Assembly (NCBI GenBank): GCA_004535785.1
Contig: SPIB01000002.1
Coordinates: 412,320 to 476,319 of the forward strand
Origin: Gammaproteobacteria bacterium LSUCC0112
Lineage (GTDB): Bacteria > Pseudomonadota > Gammaproteobacteria > Pseudomonadales > Pseudohongiellaceae
Direction: 5' to 3'
Length of the DNA: 64,000 nucleotides
The position numbers were made by a program, and so were the translations under genes. The notes below the pieces were generated by a model that saw only the letters and a list, made by a program, of their open reading frames with translations, did not search any database and was not told the origin of the DNA. How positions within the stretch are numbered: position 1 is the first letter of the stretch; every line of letters begins with the position of its first letter. Of the stretch, positions 24,553 through 33,124 are shown piece after piece.

Positions 24553-26220
24553 ATGCGCAAGTCAGTGCCCTCATTTAATTTTCTTACATGGTTGTACGGT
24601 TTTTTTGTTTGTTTTTCATTTGAAACGCACGCTCAAACGCAAAACTACAATATAGACGACACTTCTCGGGCAGCCGTGCAGGTCATTGTCGACAACGCAA
24701 CCGGCTCAGGCACATTGATTATAGTTGATGGTAAACCAACTGTTTTTACCAATCGCCACGTTGTAGAAGGATTTGATCAGGCCACCATCGCCGTGCTTGT
24801 TGACCCCAATGCCCCGGCCGAACCGATGTTTATTGCCAATCTGGTTGGATTTTCGCAGGAATATGATTTTGCTGTGTATACACTGGCGACTGATCTGCAA
24901 GGGAACACCGTGTCAGCACAACAGTTACGGGATGGAAGTTTTGGTGTGCGCTTCCCGGATATCACCGTTCAGGATATCGACAATAAAGGCAGCGACGTTC
25001 GCCGCGGCGACACGGTCGGTATTTTTGGTTATCCCGGAATTGGTGACGACGAACTGGTCTATACCACGGGTATCATTTCCTCTGTCCAGTTTGGCGAATA
25101 TAAAGGTGAACGTCTGCCAATGTGGTACAGGACCAATGCAGAAATGTCACCCGGAAACAGCGGCGGGATGGCGCTGAATGGCCGTGGTGAATTTATAGGA
25201 ATTCCCACCAGCGTCAGGACTGAAAACCTGACAGGAGGCCGCCTCGGCAGTCTGCTCGCGGTGCCATTTGTGATGGCTATTCTTGAAGATGACGAGGGTC
25301 TGGTGGCATCCTGGTCTGGCGTTGATTCCAGTATCGCTGCGTCTGAACTGAATATCTTGCAGGAACCGGGTTTTGGATCAGTTACCTTGGCCCCGTCCGA
25401 ACTGGGTGAACCATTTTTTGCCGAATTGATTTCCGGTGGCAGTGTTGATGTGAGCTATCTGGGCAACAATTGTGTCGGGTTTGCTGCCAGTAATCCTGAC
25501 TACCGGATAGCGCTCACGGATGATATGACCGACATGACCATCTTGTTTTTAGCCGAGGATGAGGGTGCTGATACCACGCTGATTGTGAATGCGCCGGATG
25601 GACGGTGGCATTGTAATGATGACGAGAGCGACGATTCACGTGACCCCGGCTTGTTGTTTACCAACGCTACGTCAGGGCAATACGACATCTGGATTGGCAG
25701 TTACGACCAGAATGACGCTGTTTCCGGCGTGTTGGCCGTTGTGGATGCCAGCGATTTCGACAACATTGAATCCAGTGTTGGTGCTCAGGGGACTGCTCTG
25801 GACTTTGCCGCCGATCCCTACTACGGCTCTGCTGATCTGGCGGCCGGGTTTACGCCGGATCCACACGTGGTGAGCGTCAGCGCAGGTGGCGCTGTTGATG
25901 TCAGTATTGCCGGCTATGGCAACGAGTGCCGGGGATTTGCGTCAAGTGCGCCCGACTACAAAGTCACCTTGAGTGGAGACAGTGCTCTGTTGCAGCTTTA
26001 TTTTGTTGCCAGCAGTATAGGTGACGATGCGACGCTGATTATCAACAATCCCGAGGGTACCTGGTTGTGCAACGATGATGCGCCATCGTCTTTAAACCCG
26101 GGAATTACCATCAATAACCCGGTGGCGGGCAGATACGATATTTGGGTGGGTGCCTATGCTCAGGGAGAGTTCATCAACGGTGAGTTGCGAATCACTGAAC
26201 TCAGCACAACTGTGCCTTGA
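24553..26220 (+). CDS. exported trypsin-like (S1C) serine protease with two tandem C-terminal beta domains
   Basis: A 555-residue secreted protein with a signal peptide ending near residue 28. The protease domain (about 35-250) has the intact triad: His69 in TNRHVV, Asp105 in EYDFAVY and Ser203 in SPGNSGG. It is followed by two copies of a roughly 120-residue beta domain (about 285-405 and 425-550). Both carry the pattern C-x-GFA-S-x-PDY, a TLI-N-P-G-W-CNDD stretch and YDIW-G-Y, as in PPC-like domains of secreted proteases. There is no PDZ domain, unlike DegP. It probably acts outside the cytoplasm on unknown proteins. Confidence 0.87.
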   Translation: MRKSVPSFNFLTWLYGFFVCFSFETHAQTQNYNIDDTSRAAVQVIVDNATGSGTLIIVDGKPTVFTNRHVVEGFDQATIAVLVDPNAPAEPMFIANLVGFSQEYDFAVYTLATDLQGNTVSAQQLRDGSFGVRFPDITVQDIDNKGSDVRRGDTVGIFGYPGIGDDELVYTTGIISSVQFGEYKGERLPMWYRTNAEMSPGNSGGMALNGRGEFIGIPTSVRTENLTGGRLGSLLAVPFVMAILEDDEGLVASWSGVDSSIAASELNILQEPGFGSVTLAPSELGEPFFAELISGGSVDVSYLGNNCVGFAASNPDYRIALTDDMTDMTILFLAEDEGADTTLIVNAPDGRWHCNDDESDDSRDPGLLFTNATSGQYDIWIGSYDQNDAVSGVLAVVDASDFDNIESSVGAQGTALDFAADPYYGSADLAAGFTPDPHVVSVSAGGAVDVSIAGYGNECRGFASSAPDYKVTLSGDSALLQLYFVASSIGDDATLIINNPEGTWLCNDDAPSSLNPGITINNPVAGRYDIWVGAYAQGEFINGELRITELSTTVP

Positions 26221-26240
26221 TAACAGATACAGCATGCCAC

Positions 26241-26259
26241 GCCCGTTTTCGCAACGGGC
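26241..26259. terminator. hairpin between convergent genes
   Basis: GCCCGTT-N5-AACGGGC, a perfect seven-base stem in the 46-base gap between the protease and purT. There is no T-run, so it may be a transcript-end or stability hairpin. Confidence 0.4.
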
Positions 26260-26266
26260 ATAGCAG

Positions 26267-27448
26267 TCACAAGGTCACTGATACTTTGCTGATGACCCGC
26301 AGGGCTTTTTGTACCGCCAGATCAGTGGTTTCATCTTTGGCCAATGCGACACCCAACCTGCGCTCACCATTCACCTCGGGTTTGCCAAACAAACGTAATT
26401 CGGTGTCTGGCTCATTCAATGCTTCATGTAAATTGCCATACTGCATGTCGTGAGAATGACCGGATACCAACAGCACCGCCGACGCTGACGGTCCCAACTG
26501 CCTGATGACGGGTATTGGCAGCCCTAGAATTGCTCTGGCATGCAGCGCAAACTCGGACATATTTTGCGAAATAATGGTCACCAGACCGGTATCGTGTGGT
26601 CTGGGTGAGACTTCGCTGAAGTAAACCTGATCGCCTTTTACAAACAGTTCCACACCAAAAATGCCAAGACCTCCCAGTGATTCGGTAACGGCAGACGCAA
26701 TACGTTGCGCCTCTGTCAATGCACGGTCTGACATCAGTTGCGGCTGCCAGGACTCGCGATAATCGCCGCGTTCCTGTCTGTGCCCAATGGGTGCGCAAAA
26801 ACTGGTGCCATCACGATGCCGGACTGTTAGCAAAGTAACTTCGTAATCGAAGTTGATAAAACCTTCAACGATGACTTTGCCTTTGCCGCTGCGCCCGCCA
26901 GACTGCGCATATTCCCAGGCATGATGCACGTCGGCTTCCGTCCGCACCGTGCTCTGGCCTTTACCCGAGGATGACATGATGGGTTTGACAACACAGGGCA
27001 AACCCACCTGTTTGATCGCGTCCAGATACTGCTCGCGCGTCTGGGCAAACTGGTACGGTGATGTCGCCAGCCCCAGTTCTTCTGCCGCCAATCGGCGAAT
27101 GCCTTCCCGATTCATGGTTAACTGCGCTGCCCGGGCGCTGGGAATGACGTGCCAGCCTTCCGATTCCAGCGTCACCAATTCATCAGTGGCGATTGCTTCT
27201 ATTTCCGGCACGATCAACGCGGGCCGCTCCGTCTCGACCAAATAACGCAGTGCAGCACCATCCAACATATTGATGACGTGACTGCGATGTGCAACCTGCA
27301 TGGCGGGCGCGTTGGCATAGCGATCGACCGCGATGACTTCGCAACCCAGTCGCATCAATTCAATCACCACTTCTTTGCCAAGCTCACCGCTGCCCAGAAA
27401 CATGATGCGGGTGGCATTGGGTGATAAAGGGGTTCCGATAGTGCTCAT
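26267..27448 (-). CDS. purT: phosphoribosylglycinamide formyltransferase 2 (formate-dependent)
   Basis: A 393-residue ATP-grasp enzyme of purine synthesis that makes formyl-GAR from GAR, formate and ATP. The whole length reads like Pur[22 protein letters not shown] at the start, [22 protein letters not shown] (ATP loop), the glycine-rich FGVELFV and [11 protein letters not shown] for metal binding, and [18 protein letters not shown] near the end. The start at the second ATG (27448) matches known PurT proteins and gives better spacing from the weak ribosome site. The methyltransferase gene lies upstream on the same strand, probably unrelated. Confidence 0.96.
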   Translation of the reverse strand: MSTIGTPLSPNATRIMFLGSGELGKEVVIELMRLGCEVIAVDRYANAPAMQVAHRSHVINMLDGAALRYLVETERPALIVPEIEAIATDELVTLESEGWHVIPSARAAQLTMNREGIRRLAAEELGLATSPYQFAQTREQYLDAIKQVGLPCVVKPIMSSSGKGQSTVRTEADVHHAWEYAQSGGRSGKGKVIVEGFINFDYEVTLLTVRHRDGTSFCAPIGHRQERGDYRESWQPQLMSDRALTEAQRIASAVTESLGGLGIFGVELFVKGDQVYFSEVSPRPHDTGLVTIISQNMSEFALHARAILGLPIPVIRQLGPSASAVLLVSGHSHDMQYGNLHEALNEPDTELRLFGKPEVNGERRLGVALAKDETTDLAVQKALRVISKVSVTL

Positions 27449-27519
27449 AATCATGTCCGCTCAGACGTTGTGGTGTTCAGTGGGCTTTGACTCTAGCGGA
27501 ATTCCCGATGTGCGGCAAA

Positions 27520-28281
27520 TCAGCGCGGTTTGTATGCCACAACCAGCAAGTTAAAGCTGTGCCCTGCCCACGGCTGCAAGCAGCTGTAGTCATGTTCCAG
27601 CAACGTCACTTCAAAGCCGGTTTCAGCCAACCATGAACACAAGTGCTCAATATTTACAGCCGTCATGGTGTGTTTATCTTGCCATGCACGTTGTTCAGAA
27701 TTCGCTCGATCATGCTGTGTGATGGATAAATGTAAATCCATCACCTCCCCCTGCCCCGCATAACTCCAGCCTGAAACGAACGTAAGCTGTGAGTTGTGGG
27801 TATCAACCTGAGTACGCACCAGGTGTGGTTTACCGATGCCTTTTATGTCGACGGTATTAAAAACAAACACACCACCGGGTTTGAGTGCCTCAAATGCCCG
27901 TTTCAAGGTTTGTTTAAAACGGCTGACGGGATGGCTGTAGTGGATTGAATACAGAAAACAACTGATCAAATCATAGGATTCATTGCCGTCGAATGCGGAC
28001 ATATCAGACAGTATAAAAGTCGCATCCGGGCAGCGTCTGGTTGCCTGTTCAAGCATCTCTGCACTGTTGTCGAGACCGGTGGCACAAAATCCGTACGACT
28101 GCATGATGCCAATGTGCGCACCCGTGCCGCAGGCCAGGTCCAGATATTGATCACCGCCCGAATCCGAAAAAGCGTCAAACACGCGTTTGGTAAATGCGCA
28201 TTGTTCAGCGTAATTCACCTGCGCACAGAACAAATCATAATAGCCGGACAAATCGGCATATAAATTTCCGGTGTGAATCAT
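27520..28281 (-). CDS. class I SAM-dependent methyltransferase
   Basis: A 253-residue methyltransferase of the Methyltransf_25/11 type. The SAM motif YLDLACGTGAHIGIM is at about residues 46-60, with ILSDMSAF and LISCFLYSIHY following. The substrate is not evident. It lies 62 bases after the mauG-like gene on the same strand, so it might be carried on the amine dehydrogenase transcript, but no known mau gene encodes this family, so the link is uncertain. Confidence 0.85.
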   Translation of the reverse strand: MIHTGNLYADLSGYYDLFCAQVNYAEQCAFTKRVFDAFSDSGGDQYLDLACGTGAHIGIMQSYGFCATGLDNSAEMLEQATRRCPDATFILSDMSAFDGNESYDLISCFLYSIHYSHPVSRFKQTLKRAFEALKPGGVFVFNTVDIKGIGKPHLVRTQVDTHNSQLTFVSGWSYAGQGEVMDLHLSITQHDRANSEQRAWQDKHTMTAVNIEHLCSWLAETGFEVTLLEHDYSCLQPWAGHSFNLLVVAYKPR

Positions 28282-28343
28282 GGTGGTGAGCGTGCGGGTC
28301 AGTTATCGAGGGGCGTTAGTGTGCAGAGTCTGACGCGGCTGCG

Positions 28344-29495
28344 TCAAGGCAACAGGTGTTCGTATTGTTGATCTGTCAGCATTCGCATAAATGCCTCAAG
28401 CGCTTCCATATGCAGTCGGGATAAGGGAATGCCACCATTGAGTTTTTCCATATTGCGTTGTGCGTCGACTTCCGGTTCCCCCCAAGGTTGTTGGGTTTCA
28501 GGATTGATCTGGCTGGTGCCGCCGGTGGTATTGAACTTGTTATAAAACAGCAACACTGTCCTGAGTTCGTTAAAAATACCGTTGTGCATATACGGTGCGG
28601 TGACGGCTACGTTGCGCAAGGTCGGTACTTTGAAGCGCCCTTGCTGCATAAAGCCACCATCAATATAGTCGGCACCTTTGCCATTGGCCTCGCGCAATGC
28701 GCCATTGACTGACAATCCGATATTTTCATACTGATAGTTGGAGAATGTTTCTCCGGGGCTATTGGGCAAGGTGTTTAACTGGTGACAATGGCTGCAGTTC
28801 GCAAATCCTTGAGAGAAAAACAAGCCCATGCCAATGGTCTCGCGCAAGGTGGGCTTATATTCCCCCCGCAGATAACGATCGTAACGTGAGTCAAAGGGTG
28901 AGAACAACGAGGTGCGCTGGAATGCCGCGACCGCGCTTGAAAACGCATTGTTCAAAGCGTCCGCTTCATTCCAGACGTTGTTGCCAAACAGCGCGCTGAA
29001 CGCGTTTTTATACGCGTCTTTCTCAAACAAGCGTTCTTTGAGCACGGACGCATCCGGCAGTGCCATTTCAACTGGACTGTACAAGGGGGAGGTCGCTTGC
29101 TGTTCCAGACTGCTCGCTCGGCCGTCCCAGAAGTACCCTCCAGCAAACACGCCCTCCTCGACTTCATGCAGGTCGGGCGTCTGTGCGGCGTAACTTAAAC
29201 TGGGCGCCTGCCGATCGCCCAATGACGCTCCGTCGGCGCCGATTGAGGCCGCAGCATTAAATGGGTTTACACGTGTATCGGTGAATGCCCGCGCGGGATC
29301 ATGACAGCTGGCACACGACTGCGTGCGATTGAAGGAGAGATCGGTATCAAAAAAAAGCTGCTGCCCCAACACCACCAGTGGATCAGCTGAATCGTGTGTG
29401 GCGGACGTCTGTGCACTGGCGGTATTGATAAAAAATACAAGAACAACAATAAGTTGATGGTATTTCTTAAAAATCGTCAGTGCAGTCAGAGACAC
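28344..29495 (-). CDS. mauG: di-heme cytochrome c peroxidase/MauG family protein
   Basis: A 383-residue exported protein (signal peptide ending ...NTASAQ) with two haem sites, CASCH at about 61-65 and CSHCH at about 233-237, in the layout of bacterial cytochrome c peroxidases and MauG. MauG completes the TTQ cofactor of the amine dehydrogenase small subunit by oxidising a precursor. The position at the end of the mau operon makes this role likely. Whether the sixth haem ligand is tyrosine (MauG) or another residue (peroxidase) was not settled. The start is GTG, four bases after the stop of the cytochrome gene. Confidence 0.82.
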   Translation of the reverse strand: MSLTALTIFKKYHQLIVVLVFFINTASAQTSATHDSADPLVVLGQQLFFDTDLSFNRTQSCASCHDPARAFTDTRVNPFNAAASIGADGASLGDRQAPSLSYAAQTPDLHEVEEGVFAGGYFWDGRASSLEQQATSPLYSPVEMALPDASVLKERLFEKDAYKNAFSALFGNNVWNEADALNNAFSSAVAAFQRTSLFSPFDSRYDRYLRGEYKPTLRETIGMGLFFSQGFANCSHCHQLNTLPNSPGETFSNYQYENIGLSVNGALREANGKGADYIDGGFMQQGRFKVPTLRNVAVTAPYMHNGIFNELRTVLLFYNKFNTTGGTSQINPETQQPWGEPEVDAQRNMEKLNGGIPLSRLHMEALEAFMRMLTDQQYEHLLP

Positions 29496-29496
29496 G

Positions 29497-29958
29497 CTAG
29501 TTATCCAGATTGATCGTCACGCTGTGTTCAGTCGTTGCAGGTTTATGCGCTAACAGTTGGTCGCGCAGTTTTTTCGGGTCCAGCAGCACTTCCTGTTGGT
29601 ACCGGGTAACCTCGTCCACAGAATAGGGCTGCAGATTGGCATTCGCCGGCGCAAATCGGTTCAGGAGCAGGTTCAACACTTCGGTCAATTGCTCGGTATT
29701 CATGGGCGACTGAACAACACCGGGCACTCTTGCGATATAGGCACGCCCTTCTGTAAAACTGGCAAAGTAAGGCATCTCTACCCGCAGATCCGGCACATGC
29801 GGAGGCATACCAGAGCCATCTTCGATGTGACAACCACCACAATGCAGCAAATAGTTGTACTCAACGTTTTGGGCGCTGGTGGCCGCGGATGCCAACAAGG
29901 CACCCGCAAACACACCTGCTACCAAACCTGACTTAGCGCATGCCATTGCTGTCGCCAT
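29497..29958 (-). CDS. mono-heme c-type cytochrome of the amine dehydrogenase operon
   Basis: A 153-residue exported protein with one haem site (CGGCH at about residues 40-44) after a signal peptide ending ...SATSA. It reads into the operon with an overlap of about 26 bases with mauA. The aau operon of Alcaligenes faecalis also has a small mono-haem cytochrome gene right after aauA, so this may carry electrons from the enzyme or assist its maturation. The ATG at 29958 was chosen; a TTG two codons earlier and an ATG four codons later remain possible. The C-terminal third (QQEVLLDPKKLRDQLLAHK) is helical and unlike classical cytochromes. Confidence 0.8.
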   Translation of the reverse strand: MATAMACAKSGLVAGVFAGALLASAATSAQNVEYNYLLHCGGCHIEDGSGMPPHVPDLRVEMPYFASFTEGRAYIARVPGVVQSPMNTEQLTEVLNLLLNRFAPANANLQPYSVDEVTRYQQEVLLDPKKLRDQLLAHKPATTEHSVTINLDN

Positions 29959-30520
29959 GACCAATCACCAACGCCAGTGTGCAGTGATACGCGTGGCTGG
30001 TCGAACCAAAACACCACAGAATGCTGTTGGATTTAGACGGGAAGTAAACCGGCTTGTCGCCTTCTCCTCGTGAACATCCACAGCTGCCACAGCTGCTTTT
30101 GCCGCAACAGTCGTTGTAGGAAATCAGATAGTCGCGACCATCCGCCGGGTTATGACAGGTGCCAACCCAGGCAACCGTCGCTGTTTGTGAACCGGCAGGA
30201 CACTGGGTATTGGAGCCACCACAACAGGTACACAGTGTTCCGCTCATACCGCAATAGCGCCAGTATTCACATTCCTGAGGATCACCCATTTCAACGATAT
30301 CAGCGACGCCGTTGACTGCCGTACGTGGGGTAACGCCCTGTGCGTTGGCCTCACGGAGCACTGGCAACAGCGGGAAAGCGCCCATGCCAGCCATAAACAT
30401 GCCTACTTTACCCAGAAACGAACGGCGTGATGTGTGCCCCGCCAGAAATCTGATCGCGCCGGTGGTCCTGGCATCCAGATCCTTTAACAGTTGTTGGATC
30501 AGTTGTTCTCTGTCGCTCAT
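29933..30520 (-). CDS. mauA: TTQ-dependent amine dehydrogenase small (light) subunit
   Basis: A 195-residue catalytic subunit of a methylamine/aralkylamine-type dehydrogenase that carries tryptophan tryptophylquinone. A Tat-type leader (SRRSFLGK, about residues 31-38) is followed by the cysteine-rich mature domain with 14 cysteines. The two tryptophans that become TTQ are visible by homology: Trp118 in VAWVGTC and Trp169 in ILWCFG. The catalytic aspartate region YNDCCGK (about 135-141) is intact. The start overlaps the mauD stop as ATGA and has GGAG in front. MADH and AADH light chains are similar, so the amine used (aromatic or methylamine) is open. Confidence 0.95.
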   Translation of the reverse strand: MSDREQLIQQLLKDLDARTTGAIRFLAGHTSRRSFLGKVGMFMAGMGAFPLLPVLREANAQGVTPRTAVNGVADIVEMGDPQECEYWRYCGMSGTLCTCCGGSNTQCPAGSQTATVAWVGTCHNPADGRDYLISYNDCCGKSSCGSCGCSRGEGDKPVYFPSKSNSILWCFGSTSHAYHCTLALVIGHGDSNGMR

Positions 30521-31176
30521 GCCTTTTCTCCTATTACTGCTTGATGACCCATCACCGGCTTTTTACTGACAACCGCTTCTTCAAAAATGTGTTCTTGCTT
30601 GACCAGGTAATCCTGAACTGATTCGTATCCGCTCTGCATGGCGTTCACCAGTGACTCAAGGTGCTCGCGGCTGTTGACCAATCCTTTGGATCGCAGGACG
30701 CCTTTCTCGTCCAGCAGCACCGCATAAGGTAACTTGCCAACTTCGAACTTCATTCCCAGTTCCATGGACACGATGTAGGGATAATCTTCAATCTTCATGC
30801 GCTTGATATAGTCTTCGTGCTTGGCGACTTGACCACCATCGCTGCCGAACAACAGGTCCAATTTTTCGCTTTTGGCCATGCTCACCGCCATCGGCACCAG
30901 ATCCTTGCAAATCGGGCAGGTAGGCGACACAAACATAATCAATCGTGACTTTTTGGCGGGTCCACCGATGCTGATCGGCTCACCTTTGATGTCCTGCATC
31001 ACCAGCACCGGTGCCTGTTGCCCGACTTTTGGCCCTGCAGTAGTCATCAACGCGCCGGCCGGTGCAAGACGTGTGTGTAGTATCCCGATCTGTCGAGCAA
31101 GAGCGATCACAGCAAATATCAGTACCAGCACCACGAAGGCCAGTAACATCACAATGGCAAACAAACTATTTCCCAT
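30517..31176 (-). CDS. mauD: MauD: thioredoxin-like protein for amine dehydrogenase maturation
   Basis: A 219-residue protein with one N-terminal membrane anchor (about residues 5-28) and a periplasmic thioredoxin-like domain with the active-site pair in TCPICKDL (about 85-92). It is needed to form or sort the many disulfides of the small subunit. It starts 11 bases after mauE, behind GGAG, and overlaps mauA by four bases. Confidence 0.94.
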   Translation of the reverse strand: MGNSLFAIVMLLAFVVLVLIFAVIALARQIGILHTRLAPAGALMTTAGPKVGQQAPVLVMQDIKGEPISIGGPAKKSRLIMFVSPTCPICKDLVPMAVSMAKSEKLDLLFGSDGGQVAKHEDYIKRMKIEDYPYIVSMELGMKFEVGKLPYAVLLDEKGVLRSKGLVNSREHLESLVNAMQSGYESVQDYLVKQEHIFEEAVVSKKPVMGHQAVIGEKA

Positions 31177-31187
31177 GAGGGTAACTC

Positions 31188-31724
31188 CTATTTCCTGAGA
31201 CCAAAGTTTTTAAGTAGCGAATGATTTTTGACCAGCATCTCCACCATGAGATAGGCCGTTGCCAGCACAGCGGTGAACAAGGCGATAAACACCAGATCAA
31301 ACGTTGTAATGGCGCGCTCGATCACGGGTACGACCAACAGCAACGCCCCGGCCACCAACACAGCATTTCTGACCAATAACATGACTGACAATGGCTGAGG
31401 GGTGTCACCGCAACCACAATCGATTTCACTGCGTCCCCGGCTGAGGTTGACTGCCATTGCCAAGGCGTAAACCACCAGCAGCGTTGCTGCCATCGAGGCA
31501 GCAAACGGACGGGTAGCTGGAATCAACAGCAAAAACACCAGGCTCATTTCAATCCAGGGCAACGTTTTTGCACTGATGCGCAGTAACGACTCAGGCACCA
31601 GTTGATAGGCAGCGAGTTGAGCCTCAAAACGCCGGTTGTCACGTAACTTGTGCCGTGCTGCCATAAAAAACAGCAAGGCCAGTGATGTTGAGATAACCAG
31701 AGGAAGTAGCGGATCGATCATCAT
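31188..31724 (-). CDS. mauE: MauE: membrane protein for amine dehydrogenase maturation
   Basis: A 178-residue integral membrane protein of the MauE/DoxX-like family with about five hydrophobic helices and the conserved cysteine pair in DCGCG (about residues 94-98) that would pass electrons to MauD. It acts with MauD in folding the small subunit. GGGAG precedes two adjacent ATG codons. It lies 25 bases after mauB. Confidence 0.92.
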   Translation of the reverse strand: MMIDPLLPLVISTSLALLFFMAARHKLRDNRRFEAQLAAYQLVPESLLRISAKTLPWIEMSLVFLLLIPATRPFAASMAATLLVVYALAMAVNLSRGRSEIDCGCGDTPQPLSVMLLVRNAVLVAGALLLVVPVIERAITTFDLVFIALFTAVLATAYLMVEMLVKNHSLLKNFGLRK

Positions 31725-31749
31725 ATTCTCCCTGTTGATGTTCAGCTGA

Positions 31750-32883
31750 TCAGAACAAGTTCTGGATCAGACCGCCGCTGACGTTGATGTCCTTGATTTT
31801 CCGGCCGGTGCTGGCATCGTGCACCTGCAGGCCTGAACTGGTCATCAGCAGTAACAAAGGATCATCACCGGGTGTCAGTTGCACGGACGTTACCGTCTGG
31901 TCACCTTCCATCTTGATGCGATAGCCACGGTTTTTAGTAATTGTGCTGAAACCCCAGACTTCAGTTCCCGGTTTTTCAAACATTTCCTGACCACCGCCAT
32001 CGTGCATGACGGTCATCATCAGGTTGGCTTGCGGGCTGTACGCAAACGGCTGGCGTCCACTGATACGCCAATTGTCATCATTCACACGCTCGACACCGTT
32101 CAGGTCTGCCGTGCCATTGGATTCCGGGTTGATTGTCCAGCCCTCAGAAATCACCACGTCGCTGCCATTCATGGTTGCTTCGTAGACCAGGCCTTCCAGC
32201 GACACAAACATCCAGCCGTTTGCAGTGGGGACTGCATAGTCGTAGACAGGATCTTCCATGACGTCAAAAAATGCAGGACTGCGAGAGCGGCTTGCTTCTT
32301 CACCATTCGGACCCAGTGCGATGTACTGAATAGTACCGTCACCACAAGGCATCATGAAGCCTCTGCCAAGTGGATAAACCGCAGCACAACCGGGTGTCGC
32401 GATTTCGCGCACAAACTGATCGTTCCGGATATCAACAAGGCTCACCGACATGGCAGGTGTAATATTCCAGATTCCAAGAAAGCTCTCGTCAATCAAGCCG
32501 ATCATGCCGCTATGGCCGATACCAGCTGGCAATACCGGCAGCGGAATTTCGCCCGTTGGTGTTGCAGATTCGATATCAAAAGTGATCACCACATTTTCAA
32601 GATCACCGTAGACGTCACGCTTGTAAAAGCTGCCGTAGGTATAGATTTTGCCAGCAGAGGCGTGAGAGCTGATGGCGGGTGAAAAACGCGACAATGGCAA
32701 AGTGCCTTTCACTTCACCTTCATCCACATCCACCAGATAGGCTGTATTTCCGCCGCGAATTGACACCCATCGCTCGGTCGGTTCCCCGATAGAGGTCACA
32801 CTTCCGACAATGCTATCCCACTGCGCGTTGGCTGCCCCACTGCTCATCAAGAGCCCCAGGACCAAGAGTTTGCGTTGCAACAT
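31750..32883 (-). CDS. mauB: TTQ-dependent amine dehydrogenase large (heavy) subunit
   Basis: A 377-residue periplasmic protein, first gene of the operon. The signal peptide is MLQRKLLVLGLLMSSGAANA, then a seven-bladed beta-propeller of the amine dehydrogenase heavy-chain family (SIRGGNTAYLVDVDEGEVKG near the start, repeated beta strands, EVWGFSTITKNRGYRI near residue 305). It forms the A2B2 enzyme with the small subunit and shapes the substrate channel. GGAG six bases before the ATG at 32883 sets the start over upstream in-frame codons. The divergent NhaC-like transporter shares its upstream region. Confidence 0.93.
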   Translation of the reverse strand: MLQRKLLVLGLLMSSGAANAQWDSIVGSVTSIGEPTERWVSIRGGNTAYLVDVDEGEVKGTLPLSRFSPAISSHASAGKIYTYGSFYKRDVYGDLENVVITFDIESATPTGEIPLPVLPAGIGHSGMIGLIDESFLGIWNITPAMSVSLVDIRNDQFVREIATPGCAAVYPLGRGFMMPCGDGTIQYIALGPNGEEASRSRSPAFFDVMEDPVYDYAVPTANGWMFVSLEGLVYEATMNGSDVVISEGWTINPESNGTADLNGVERVNDDNWRISGRQPFAYSPQANLMMTVMHDGGGQEMFEKPGTEVWGFSTITKNRGYRIKMEGDQTVTSVQLTPGDDPLLLLMTSSGLQVHDASTGRKIKDINVSGGLIQNLF

Positions 32884-33000
32884 CTGACACTCCATTTTGT
32901 TATCAGGTTTATCGTTATCTGGCACAGCAGCCAGGTGCTGGGAAGATCTGATGAGCGTATTTTTAGCACCAAGTGTCTTTTAAAGCTGTAAGTCATAATA

Positions 33001-33015
33001 CGTAGCGGGGCTACG
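33001..33015. promoter_or_regulatory. palindrome in divergent mauB/nhaC-like promoter region
   Basis: CGTAGC-GGG-GCTACG is a perfect six-base inverted repeat in the middle of the 240-base divergent region, followed by the palindrome GCAGCTGC (33015-33022). Position suggests an operator or a leader hairpin; no regulator gene is adjacent. Confidence 0.35.
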
Positions 33016-33124
33016 CAGCTGCGTTGACTGACCATTCCTGCCGCGGTTTGGTCGTACAAAAAGTCACTTTACCTTTGGGCGTAAGCCGGCAAGAATGACG
33101 CCGTTACCAAAGGACAATAACACG

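Noticed and set aside
31879-32682. Long plus-strand frame of 267 codons
   Set aside because: It is fully antisense to mauB, which has clear family motifs; no recognisable domain.
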